A DNA stretch of 23,423 bases from Saccoglossus kowalevskii. Its lineage: Eukaryota > Hemichordata > Enteropneusta > Harrimaniidae. How positions within the stretch are numbered: position 1 is the first letter of the stretch; the number at the start of each line of letters is the position of its first letter. The translations under genes were made by a program, and so were the position numbers. The stretch spans positions 101,426 through 124,848 of the forward strand of contig NW_003123909.1 of assembly GCF_000003605.2 (NCBI RefSeq), given 5' to 3'. A model generated the notes under the pieces. That model saw only the letters and a list, made by a program, of their open reading frames with translations. It was not told the DNA's origin and did not search any database. This document shows, in pieces, positions 9,660-18,954 of this stretch.

Positions 9660-9850
9660 ATGATAATCACGTGATCGTGCCAACGGCTGCACCGATTGGC
9701 TGATTGCATTTTTACTCTGCCACACTTTGGAGTTTTATTGTGGAGTTGTGAGATTTTGTAAAAGAAGAAGGGAGAGAAGAACGAAAGAAGTGGGTAGCGA
9801 GGCATGGCCTCCGCTGACGGTTTGAAGTGGACTATCTGTAATTAACTAAT
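9660..9850 (+). promoter_or_regulatory. Possible promoter and first coding exon, plus strand
   Basis: Within 150 bp there is a palindromic ATCACGTGAT E-box (about 9666-9675), an inverted CCAAT box (GATTGG, about 9695), a purine-rich leader (agaagaagggagagaag) and an ATG at 9804 in near-ideal context (GAGGCATGGCC). The frame reads MASADGLKWTICN and then stops, so it could only be a first exon, with candidate donors GTTTGA or GTAATT. No downstream exon is recognisable before the gap. This may be a real promoter of a gene continuing into the unsequenced part, or a stray regulatory fragment. Confidence 0.25.
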
Positions 9851-10139
9851 GAGTGTTCATTTGGGTCGAACCTGGTATCTCTACAGGGTTAGTGTCATGT
9901 CATCGGCACGCTCGCCGGAGTTCCCTCAGCTCGACGTTCCTTTCGCAGCAGAAGAAGCGCGCTGTCTCTAGGGGGCGTAAACATACATTCCTGGCTAGAG
10001 TATAATATAATAACATTCCATTATTTCCAGTCAATATAAGACATCACGTTTGTTTCACTAAAAATATCTCAGAACTGAAACGACATTTTCTCAAATGATG
10101 ATATGTTCATTCTTTATTATATATTAGTAAAAGTATATT
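9851..10139. other. Spacer with a GC-richer patch
   Basis: A GC-rich stretch at about 9896-9975 contains a 24-codon frame (ATG about 9899, beginning MSSARSPEFPQLDV, ending TAG) preceded by a pyrimidine-AG acceptor-like ctctacag at 9879-9886. It is too short to call a gene. The rest is AT-rich with nothing recognisable. Confidence 0.3.
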
Positions 10140-10710
10140 CGTCAATTTAGTAATAGTGGTTTTACTTCAATATTTCGCTGCCACTAACATGTGAGGTGTA
10201 AACAATTTTGAAATTTGTACCGGTTTCCCCCACACACCAATTATCATGCCCAGAACTTTTAGGATGAATGTGTTGTGTTCAGACCTGACTCGAGTTTGTT
10301 TAGACCTGACCCGGAATTGTTCAGACCTAAAACAAGCTGAAACAATAACGGAATAGAAATTTCGTTTCAGAAACCAAGCAGTGATATGGAGCTAAATTTC
10401 TATGACCTTTTCTTTATGAGCGCCACCACATGACTATATCACGCGTATAAACGGCTCTCTCGTTTTTTGTCGTACTTGTATACAGATGAATAGAAGGACA
10501 ATCAAACAATTACGTCTCAATTTTGACCGCAGTCGTTCGTCAATAATTAGATAACACTGTGTTTATAAGAGATTTACAAACTGATACATTATCAAATTAA
10601 TACATATAATACGCTTAAATCCAGAAAATACGCTACATAATAAATGCACAAATGACACCCGCTAATTACCAATCAACATGTACACGAACAGAAACTGTGG
10701 TTTTATGCAT
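10140..10710. repeat. Duplicated non-coding block (second copy), with short minisatellite remnant
   Basis: This corresponds to about 5500-6640. It contains about two and a half units of the 21-bp repeat (gacctgactcgagtttgttta, near 10281-10328), then the shared block at 10365-10710 (gagcgccaccacatgac, ctctcgttttttgtcgtac, tgtttataagagattta, caatcaacatgt). No conserved reading frame. Confidence 0.65.
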
Positions 10711-11859
10711 ATGAAACAAACTGTGTCGATTACTAATATGCAAATGAAACAAACTGTGTCGATTACTAATATGCAAATGAAACAAACTAGTGGCGTTTAC
10801 TAATATGCACATGAGANNNNNNNNNNNNNNNNNNNNNNNNNNNNNNNNNNNNNNNNNNNNNNNNNNNNNNNNNNNNNNNNNNNNNNNNNNNNNNNNNNNN
10901 NNNNNNNNNNNNNNNNNNNNNNNNNNNNNNNNNNNNNNNNNNNNNNNNNNNNNNNNNNNNNNNNNNNNNNNNNNNNNNNNNNNNNNNNNNNNNNNNNNNN
11001 NNNNNNNNNNNNNNNNNNNNNNNNNNNNNNNNNNNNNNNNNNNNNNNNNNNNNNNNNNNNNNNNNNNNNNNNNNNNNNNNNNNNNNNNNNNNNNNNNNNN
11101 NNNNNNNNNNNNNNNNNNNNNNNNNNNNNNNNNNNNNNNNNNNNNNNNNNNNNNNNNNNNNNNNNNNNNNNNNNNNNNNNNNNNNNNNNNNNNNNNNNNN
11201 NNNNNNNNNNNNNNNNNNNNNNNNNNNNNNNNNNNNNNNNNNNNNNNNNNNNNNNNNNNNNNNNNNNNNNNNNNNNNNNNNNNNNNNNNNNNNNNNNNNN
11301 NNNNNNNNNNNNNNNNNNNNNNNNNNNNNNNNNNNNNNNNNNNNNNNNNNNNNNNNNNNNNNNNNNNNNNNNNNNNNNNNNNNNNNNNNNNNNNNNNNNN
11401 NNNNNNNNNNNNNNNNNNNNNNNNNNNNNNNNNNNNNNNNNNNNNNNNNNNNNNNNNNNNNNNNNNNNNNNNNNNNNNNNNNNNNNNNNNNNNNNNNNNN
11501 NNNNNNNNNNNNNNNNNNNNNNNNNNNNNNNNNNNNNNNNNNNNNNNNNNNNNNNNNNNNNNNNNNNNNNNNNNNNNNNNNNNNNNNNNNNNNNNNNNNN
11601 NNNNNNNNNNNNNNNNNNNNNNNNNNNNNNNNNNNNNNNNNNNNNNNNNNNNNNNNNNNNNNNNNNNNNNNNNNNNNNNNNNNNNNNNNNNNNNNNNNNN
11701 NNNNNNNNNNNNNNNNNNNNNNNNNNNNNNNNNNNNNNNNNNNNNNNNNNNNNNNNNNNNNNNNNNNNNNNNNNNNNNNNNNNTCTAACTAATGGCGATT
11801 ACTAATATGCATATGAAACAAACTGTGGCGATTACTAATATACACATGAAACAAACTGT
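10711..11859 (+). repeat. 33-bp satellite array, interrupted by the assembly gap
   Basis: Units of the type ATGAAACAAACTGTGTCGAT followed by tactaatatgcaa repeat at 10711, 10744 and 10777. After the gap they repeat again at 11784-11859 with small changes (tgtggcgattac, atatacac). Array sequence on both sides of the N run indicates the gap lies inside the array. The equivalent place in the first duplicated copy (about 6605-6660) has about one diverged unit. Confidence 0.8.
10817..11783. other. Assembly gap (967 N)
   Basis: Unresolved bases. The non-round length suggests an estimated size. Flanked on both sides by the 33-bp satellite. Confidence 0.99.
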
Positions 11860-11967
11860 GACCGATAACAAAGCATACTGAAAACGCAAAGGTTCGTAGG
11901 TAGATGTTTATTTTTAAACAACAACACGCTATGGACGTGACGCATGCATAGGTGACGTCTCCTCGCT
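11860..11967. mobile_element. TTAA-flanked MITE, copy 3, left-truncated
   Basis: It matches the interior and right end of copy 1: gaccgataacaa, aaaacgcaaaggttcgtaggtagatg, then ggtgacgtctcctcgct and TTAA at 11968-11971. The left end is replaced by the 33-bp satellite. Right-flank bases (TTAAATAAAaCACGACAA) match those of copy 1, so copies 1 and 3 are one ancestral insertion duplicated with the segment. Confidence 0.6.
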
Positions 11968-11971
11968 TTAA

Positions 11972-12392
11972 ATAAAACACGACAAATTTGAAAAACTCAG
12001 CATTGGGTGCATTGTAAGTGCACAGCGTGAATAATTCAAAGAATATCACTTTCCACTTCCTTCTAATTTCCATTTTTCCCGAGAACCTCCATCAAATAAC
12101 GGAAAAGCTCAGATGTGTGGGTACGAATCCCTTCCTTGGGCAACTTTTTCAATAGTTGAGGAAGAACTCCAGATGTTGCACCTTGAGAAAAACTTCACAG
12201 TTTTAGCCAGGGTGCAAGGTCTGATTTACAACAGCTGTTTAGAAAATATGTCACTGTTATATGTCGGTTTACAAATTAACTTTTAGCTTATGAATACAAC
12301 TGTAAAATATAACCAATGTTATGCACAGATACAGGAATGCTTTTGTTACACATGGTGATTTTACGAGAGAAAAAAACAAACATAAAAAAGGC
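11972..12392. other. 3' flank of LicD copy B
   Basis: Non-coding. The last 85 bp (about 12310-12392, accaatgttatgcacagata onward) match the 3' flank of copy A (7117-7214). The part at 12020-12300 has no recognised partner. Confidence 0.45.
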
Positions 12393-15300
12393 TTAGACCC
12401 AACATTTCCATTTATAAGGTATCTCATATTTAAAAGTGCGATAGTGAAAATATAAATAATCTTCTAATTTATTGGGTATGTTAACTCCCATACCGAGAAA
12501 AGATTTATATTGCAGTGGGACTACCATTGACATTGGGAATGTCTGTAAAGAGTAGTCAATCATTTCAACGTAAGTCATTTTGTCCCCGTCTTCAACTATA
12601 GGAAACCTTCTTAACATCTGACGAGTTTTTCCATGGGCGTGGTCTTCATATGATGTGTACATCATAATATCCAAAGCCTTGTCTTTGTATTTGAATACAC
12701 AAACTCCAATTCTGTCGCCGTTTTTGTTGTAGCAACTTAAATAAGAAATGTGTTTCTTGGCTAGTGATTGGATGAACTGTTTTTCGTCGTATTTACCACC
12801 AATTGGATAAAGAACAGCCAGGTCCGCATCAAAATCATGTCTGTGAATTGAAACAAAAAGGCAAAAAGCTGGTCAAAGGATACACACGAGTATTATGGAT
12901 TTGCAAAAATTCTATATTTGTTATACAAATATTTGTTTCTTCCAGACATGCAAGTGAATGAAGAATCAATGAATGAAGAAACGCTTGCTAAAGACTTCAC
13001 TGCCTGGGAGATGTCAACCTTCCTCTCTCCTCGTAAGGCTAAAATAAGAAAAAGGAAGGCCATTATGAAGAGTTCTACCCTAATCCTGTAAAAGAACTAC
13101 CAGAATGTCACCCTAGAGCTGTTCGATTATAACAGTACAGGTGAGCTTATCTTTAGGCAGACACTGTGGGTAGTAGGCGGAAGTGGCTGATGGTTGTACC
13201 TCAAGACGATCCCCTTGGCACAGACCCAAGAGCTTTCTTGGAGGAATCACATGTCAAAATTCACTGGAAACTCACGGAAGAGATTCTTACTCTTGGAGGA
13301 GTTAAGATTCACTCACTCGTAAGAGGCAGTGAGGAGTACACAGATCCAGTTTCCACCACAAGCAGGAGGCAGTCCTACAAGCTCATGAGATCAACAAGGC
13401 ACCACATCTTCGCCACTATCCAGGAGACACTCGAGAAATGGACTCGGAGAGGCTCTGGATGGGTGCTCAAAGTAGTTATAACTCTCTGGCTTGACATTGC
13501 TCGGTAACAGGGGGAGCTCCTATATCCCACTACCAGCATCAGTGAGAAACAAGAAAGCAGTCATCAATGTGAAAAAACAACGATGATAGCTCTCTCCGAT
13601 GATTGACACTCTGATCAGTTCTATTTCACACAAAGGACCATGTGGACATGCCCTACAATTCAGGACAGCCTAGATTTCGATGCCCCACACCCATATCTAA
13701 GATGCAGAAGGTCGAAAAGCAGAACAATCTGGCTATCAATATATTTGGATGGGACAAGGTTGTTGTTGTGCATCACGTCAGCATACAACCAGGATCAAAG
13801 TTACTGATTGAGAAGGTGGTCAAATTCCTTTAGACCTGGATTAACATCCTAAGTCATTTACTGCATAACCAAAATATAAATAGATGCAAAAACATTTCTG
13901 CGAGCAGTGCTTACATGGTTACTTCAGGGAAGACCTTCTTGAGGCACACAAGCCACAATGCCATGGTATAGGTCAAACAGCAGTGAGGGTGGAGATGCCA
14001 GAATAGAATGAAAACAAGCTTTCCTCCCAGAAACATTATAACAGCTTCCACAGTGATTGCTAACTCAAAAGCTATGAGAATGATCCAATCTCAGACAATC
14101 CAATAAGTCCCGGTTCTTACAGTGAGCAAGAGAGCAACCCAACAAGTTTGCTCATGCAGGTCCTTCAAGACAGACTTGTTTTGAGTCAGGACCCATACAC
14201 TTTGTTCTGTATGCCGGTCCGAAAAGACAGCATGGACAGCTTACCCTTTTCTTTGTTATTACCTTTCTGGTCAAATAGTCATCAGTGACGTATAGCGTGG
14301 GCTTGCTTTAAAAAGCTGGTAGAAGCTCTGGTGACAATCCTGAAGTCGCTCTCCAGGATCTACAAGATGGACCTTCGGTAAACTTGATTGTAATGCCCCA
14401 TTGGACAAAAGACCACAATGTGTGAAGCCGAGGTAGGGCCCTTTAGCTGATCAAGGATGAAAACTGTTTTTCCACTGCCAGTCTGCCCACTAATGATAGC
14501 AGAGTCAGGGTCCATTGGGTATATGTAATTTACTAAAGAATTTTCAGTAGAATGCGCTGACATATCTGCCAACCTGAATGTCAAGCTGGGCACCAACATA
14601 TAGAGAAATATGTTCAAAGTGGATTGTAACAACCTCCATTTTCTACAGACCTGTCACTGCCATGCAGCTGGTCATCGTTAGTGGTTGAGGTTGAGTCACA
14701 GTGCATACTTGCTAGTTAGATATTCTCCCAGAAACACGTCTGTCGGCTGCATTGTCTTTTGTCACCATCACCTTGTCAGTCTGTCACTTGCTGCCAGGAG
14801 AAGCCGTAAAGTACTTCGTTATTTGACTCATCCGATTGCCAGTATGGGCGAAGAGCTAGTTAGGAACACCCTCAATTGTTCTTTTGACCTTCAGGATCTT
14901 AGGGTTGTGGAACACTTAAGTATCCCTAGCAAATCTGGCAGCGGAGTCCTTGAAGAGCATCAAGATACCTTTCATGCTGCGGGTGGGATAATAAGGTTAA
15001 TATTCCAAATGGTATCACTCTTGTCTTTGTTGATCTTGTGGTAGTACAGAATGCAGATGTAGAGCATTGCATTCTGGTTGCGTATCTTACAGGCCAGTTC
15101 AGACTGGGTGACCTTGTCATACTCCTGGCTGATGCTGTCGATGCTGTAGTTAACTGCTGGTTATGGCCGATCATGCAGTTGCACCTGTAAAGGACCCAAG
15201 ACATGATCTGATAGAGCGGATTTCCTTGGGTGATAACACCAGATAAAAAGATTGGGTTAACCAATAAGCAAGAATAATAGACGCATATGTCATGGGAACT

Positions 15301-17811
15301 CACAACAACTCACATGCGGTGAGTACTACATAGACTAACATAGACTCTATTAACAGTGATCCACCAACCCTTCTAAACAGCTAGTTACCATTACTGTTAT
15401 ATGCTGATGACTTAGTCCTATTGTCATCTTCAAACTCAGGTCTACAGAATGCATATAATGCTGTAGAGTAATATTGTACAAAATGGCACATGAAAATCAA
15501 TATATCAAAATCAAAAACCATTGTTTTTAATAAATCGGGTAAAAGTCTTAACAAATTTGAATTTTGTTATAGATGGGAAAGAGAGTCTCTTCCTACACAT
15601 ACATGGGCATTAAACTAAATTCAGCTGGTAAATTAAATAAAGCCCAGGAAGATCTTAAAAAGAGAGCATCGAAAGCATGTTTTAAGCTAAAACAACTGTT
15701 ATTCTCGGAGACCAAACACCAATAAAAATACACTTGAAAATGTTTGACTCAATGATCAAACCAATCGTATACTGCAGTGAGTTTTGATCAAATACTGTAA
15801 ATATCTACTGAATGTTAACAGTAGAGTAACTAACATCGCATGTCTGTTAGAATTGGGTAGATATCCCCTCATCATTCCAAGCCTGACACAGATGATAAAA
15901 TACTGGCAAAACATCACCAAAAACTATGAAAACACACTTGTCAGGGAAGCTTACAACCTCGGTATTCAACTGGATACCCAAGGTACCAACAACTGGGTTT
16001 CAGGGCTCATACACATTTTAGAATCCTTGGGCATCAAATATACTTTAAATGATAAAAAGATTGAAAATAGCTTTGTCACAACTTTTCTGGAAAAACTAAA
16101 ACAATCATTTGAACTACATAGCAACAATGTTTTATTTCATGACAACTGAAAATAGACTCATTGGAAAATTATTTAGAAATTATAAAAAACCTAACTATAG
16201 GCCAGCCTTAACTGAACTCAATTTAAGTGCCCGCAATCTCCACATTGCAACTGATTGATACACTAATAAAAATGTGTCTGACAGAAAATGACAAATCTGA
16301 CAGAACAAGGAAATTGAAGACGAGAAACACTTTCTCTTTCAATGTGGTCATTACAGTGAACTAAGGAACACATTTTTCAACAAATTTAACATTGTCCCTA
16401 ATATCTGCTCAGCAGAACAGCATTTTATCAAATTATTAAAACGTACACATCAGGAAGCCATTATTGAACTTGGTGAACTTATCCACAGCTGTTTTCAAAT
16501 GAGAGAACAAAGTTTGGATAAGTTGAATTTACCAGCTGTCTTATATCAAAAAAAATAATAAATAAATAAATAAAATAATACAAAACATTTTTTTATATTA
16601 CCATCTATGCAATGTACTTAGCTCACTTTTATTTCAACTGAATTTTCTGTCTGTTTTACATTGTTATTATTATAACTGTACTCGTTATTGTAATTTTATC
16701 TATATCTCAACAGAGATTTGATATCAATAAAGTTATTAATATTATTACCAAACTAATAAATATGCAAAATAGTATTCATGCTCTTTCAGTCTATATATAC
16801 AGTGAATTGTGTGGGAATAATCTCCCCCCCCCCTCCCCCCCATTGTTTGGGCCGTTTAAAACGACGCGCAGTTCAGCCTTGTGTTTAATTTTTTAAATAA
16901 TCACTGCTATACGGAGCTGATGGCGGGTCTGCCAAAAGAGACGAGGAAAAGTGCTTTCATTCCTGCATTAGTAAATAAATATATATTTAAGACCTGCCAT
17001 GTTTATCCATGCAGAAATGAGCAAAGCTTTACAACATATTTGATTGCAACGAGATTCTGAATAACTTGATATGCAAATACGTCCAGAATCCCCCAGCTAT
17101 ACATATTTAAGGCTATGCTGAAACGGAGCTGGGGCCTCCCTGGCATGTCCTGGGGGATACATCCAGAATTCCTGTTATATATACTACCACAGGGTGAAAT
17201 AATTGAATATTGAATCTGTGTAACCTTTTTTGCAAATTTTTGCATTGAGGGTCATTACTCAGAGACGACGGCACGAAATTGTGCATGGGGACCTTACTAG
17301 GGGGTCGGGAGGCATCTCCCCCTCAAAAATTTAGAAATCTGCGTGTCGCAAAAGCCCCCCTCTGCCCCCCTCCCCGTGCCGCCGCCACTGTTAGTACTTG
17401 TACAACCATGGATAGGAAAGCTACCATAAATCTTTTAAGCCATGGCTCGAATTATTTTTACTGTCTATTCGGAGTGTGCCTGATAGGTGAGGTAGAAAAG
17501 AGACCTCATTTTACCAACGTGTGATGTCGATAACCGCACAGAACGCCAAATCTCGTGCACTGGACCCACCTTATTATATCTTTGGTTCGATAATAACCGA
17601 GAAGGGTTCCCGCAGTCAGCCAGTACGTAACGTTAGCGGCCTTGTACTCCGCGATAACGCTGGTTAATAAGTATCTCAGGTCATCAGTCTGTTGGTCTGT
17701 AAGGTAACACCTATCATGCCATCCTCTCGTGACTCGCGGCATGAAGAATATGAAAACATAACCAAAAAAAGTGAAAACGAACATACAGATCAGCTTATAA
17801 TAGAGTTTCAT
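12393..17811 (-). CDS. LicD/fukutin-type nucleotidyltransferase-fold membrane protein, copy B (two exons)
   Basis: Exon 1 is 17811-17570 and exon 2 is 12840-12393. The donor is AAG|GTGGGT and the acceptor TTCACAG|A, with the same phase and exon lengths as copy A, giving 229 residues. The signal anchor (residues 7-24), GTLLGYYR, the HDFDADL acidic triad (83, 85, 87) and the NVT sequon are kept. I count 16 amino-acid differences from copy A, mostly mild (Y84F, I156T-type), with no stop or frameshift, so it appears functional. The intron is 4729 nt against 1038 in copy A, because it received a Polinton fragment, a LINE and a MITE. Whether such an intron is efficiently spliced is unknown. Confidence 0.8.
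12951..13507 (+). pseudogene. Polinton polymerase-associated region, N-terminal pieces (broken)
   Basis: An initial frame from ATG at 12949 (MQVNEESMNEETLAKD) ends in a stop at about 13090. A second frame, 13166-13507, carries SGWVLKVVITLWLDIA near its end. In Polintons this kind of sequence lies upstream of, or at the start of, the protein-primed type B DNA polymerase. At least one stop and frame changes separate the pieces. Assignment is by recognition of the family layout, not by alignment. Confidence 0.5.
13642..14006 (+). pseudogene. Polinton polymerase-associated region with zinc-finger motif (broken)
   Basis: The first piece (13642-13833) reads MPYNSGQPRFRCPTPISKM and NLAINIFGWDK, then stops. 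A second piece in another frame (13896-14006) holds a C-x2-C-x12-H-x4-C zinc-finger-like motif starting FCEQCLHGYF and ending at a TAG. This finger is typical of the region preceding the exonuclease domain of Polinton type B polymerases. No polymerase catalytic motifs follow; 14007-14270 has only scattered similarity. Non-functional. Confidence 0.55.
14270..14632 (-). pseudogene. Polinton packaging-ATPase fragment (FtsK/HerA type)
   Basis: The minus frame 14632-14360 contains an intact Walker A motif, GQTGSGKT, preceded by DSAIIS and followed by FILDQL and HIVVFCP, as expected for the first strand-loop-strand of the genome-packaging ATPase. The frame ends at a TAG at 14362-14360. A short related stretch continues to about 14270 in another frame. 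Walker B and the rest are absent. An overlapping minus frame from ATG at 14642 (MEVVTIHFEHIS, ending TGA) may be the tail of the preceding capsid-region gene. A frame of this kind cannot supply a working ATPase. Confidence 0.65.
14690..15180 (-). pseudogene. Polinton/adintovirus-type structural (capsid-like) protein remnant
   Basis: On the minus strand, in changing frames: IRNQNAMLYICILYYHKINK (about 15090), then a frame beginning near 14976 (GILMLFKDSAARFAR, FHNPKILKVKRTIEG), then FLGEYLTSKYAL near 14720. Three in-frame stops and at least two frame changes interrupt it. The order, spacing and place upstream of the packaging ATPase fit the capsid-type gene of animal Polintons. I recognise the family but cannot say whether it is the major capsid or an accessory structural protein. 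Confidence 0.45.
15340..16740 (+). mobile_element. 5'-truncated LINE with reverse-transcriptase YADD box
   Basis: Plus-strand reading: DPPTLLNS, then the catalytic LLYADDLVLLSSS (about 15395), CTKWHMKINISKSKT (about 15477), then frame changes. A clean 121-codon piece follows (15784-16149) with LLELGRYPLIIPSLTQMIKYW, and then a C-terminal IEDEKHFLFQCGHYSELR (about 16310). A TAA-rich tail with (aaat)n follows ORF2 at 16550-16585, and AATAAA lies at about 16724. It holds only the back half of the reverse transcriptase onward and has several stops. It lies in the LicD copy B intron, antisense to that gene, directly next to Polinton sequence. It differs in sequence from the LINE at 3830-5040. Confidence 0.78.
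16750..17259. other. Intron sequence of LicD copy B, no gene
   Basis: Non-coding. It contains a long C run at about 16824-16842 and a small inverted pair (ATCCCCCAG near 17087 and CTGGGGGAT near 17150) with nearby CCAGAAT direct repeats, perhaps part of an unrecognised small repeat. From about 17225 homology to the copy A intron resumes. Confidence 0.4.
17260..17390. mobile_element. hAT-type MITE, complete, in LicD copy B intron
   Basis: The 131-bp element begins CAGAGACGACGGCACG and ends CGTGCCGCCGCCACTG, a 16-bp terminal inverted repeat with three mismatches that starts CAGNG as in hAT elements. Flanking 8-mers (tcattact and ttagtact) agree at 6 of 8 positions, fitting an aged hAT 8-bp target duplication. 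The copy A intron (about 8510-8530) runs through the site without the element, giving a natural empty site. Confidence 0.72.
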
Positions 17812-17890
17812 CGCTGCATTAACTGTTTTACATACAGTTATGGAAATGATAACGACGGTATATTCGCCCCGTAATGAGATACCGGTACGT
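17812..17890 (-). promoter_or_regulatory. Conserved upstream block of LicD copy B
   Basis: Paralogous to 8943-9015: gcgaatata, cgtcgttatcatt and ataact are kept in register. Unlike copy A, I find no in-frame stop immediately upstream of the ATG here. An N-terminal extension is formally possible, but copy A argues for the shared ATG. Confidence 0.4.
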
Positions 17891-18954
17891 ATAATAATTT
17901 AAAGGTCCACGTATACTATAAATACGCTTCTAAACAATAGGGATTATTTCCTTGCAAGTCTCGCTGTAGTAAACAGCTCCAGCCAAGCTCTGGTAAAGTC
18001 GTGTTTTCGTCAAACTTACACGTCGATTATGTCGTACCAAAGTGGATGTAAGTGACTATCAGCAGTGGTTGTATGTAGTATTTATGACAATAAATAAATG
18101 CACGAGTTGAGATTTTGACAATTACTGACATGGGGCACATGAGCACCGACGTCCTTTGGACTTCAAAGTTATATTGTCAGTAAAATTTGAAATGTTTGAC
18201 ATGTAAAAAATAAGTAAAATGTTTACTGGAATAAATGCAACAGCACTCAAGTGTATTTGCGTCAGAAGATTTCTTGACTATAACAAATATATTCTCGCAG
18301 TTCCATAAATTTGATTGTGATTGAGTTTTCAGCATCTTACGGTGTCATCAAGTCACCGAATTGCATGCGGAATTCTGTATGACGATTGACTATATAACAA
18401 GACTAATATTTTTTCCATTAAGACTAGCTTGAGATGCACACTAGACTTTTGAGTTGTATAGCCATAAAGTCCCTCACCTTTGAATTCATAGGGATAGCTT
18501 TACTTAAGTCTGAGTGAAAATCAAATATTGTACATTGTGTACTTTTTAACACACTCCCGAAGGAGAATTTGAATAGAAATGTAGTGAACGCAGATAAACA
18601 AAAAGCTACCATAAATGGCAGATCACTGATATGTTTATTAGGATCCCACATAATATGCACTCCTATTGTACCCGGCCTACAAACTAGGTTCTCTCTTTTT
18701 ATTTGCACCTCTATGGTATGAGATACAATAATTTGTTGGTGTGCTCGAAAAAAAATATTGCGGTGACCTTCAAATGCAAGATGGCGTCCAAGATGGCGCC
18801 CAAGCCTGTACAGCCTAATATAGCTGGTTCCATTTGTGATAGAATATTCGTGAAAGTGGCTAAATATATGTTTTTGTGGACGAAAAATATACACAAGGGA
18901 TCTGTCTCACAAAATGACAATTACAGCACTGGAGCGAGGACTTCGCATTCATGA
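17891..18954. other. Non-coding stretch before the CXC-family pseudogene
   Basis: No recognisable gene. Both strands have a long open frame in the 18424-18954 part (156 codons minus, 84 codons plus), neither with domain-like content. One may be a remnant of the N-terminal region of the pseudogene that follows, but I cannot match it. Near 18775 the phrase 'aagatggcgtccaagatggc' contains two YY1-like AAGATGGCG cores. Confidence 0.35.

Larger units (their letters stand above)
12955..15310. mobile_element. Fragment of a Maverick/Polinton element (virus-like), degraded
   Basis: Plus-strand pieces (12958-14006) and minus-strand pieces (15290-14270) of three Polinton-type genes lie close together and converge. 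They comprise a polymerase-associated region with a zinc finger, an FtsK/HerA-type packaging ATPase and a capsid-like protein. All are broken by stops and frame changes. I see no terminal inverted repeats and no integrase or protease, so this is an internal remnant. Limits are approximate: the left limit is near the acceptor-like ttccag at 12941-12946 and the right limit is where LINE sequence begins. Confidence 0.7.

Noticed and set aside
9868-9880. tRNA B-box-like GGGTCGAACCT as a SINE or tRNA promoter
   Set aside because: No matching A box at the right distance and no cloverleaf is apparent.
10790-11788. A 332-codon open frame on the plus strand
   Set aside because: It consists almost entirely of N bases in the assembly gap.
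18424-18894. A 156-codon minus frame opposite the region before the CXC-family pseudogene
   Set aside because: It has no ATG start, no recognisable domain, and lies where the other strand is also open; most likely chance or a shadow of decayed coding sequence.
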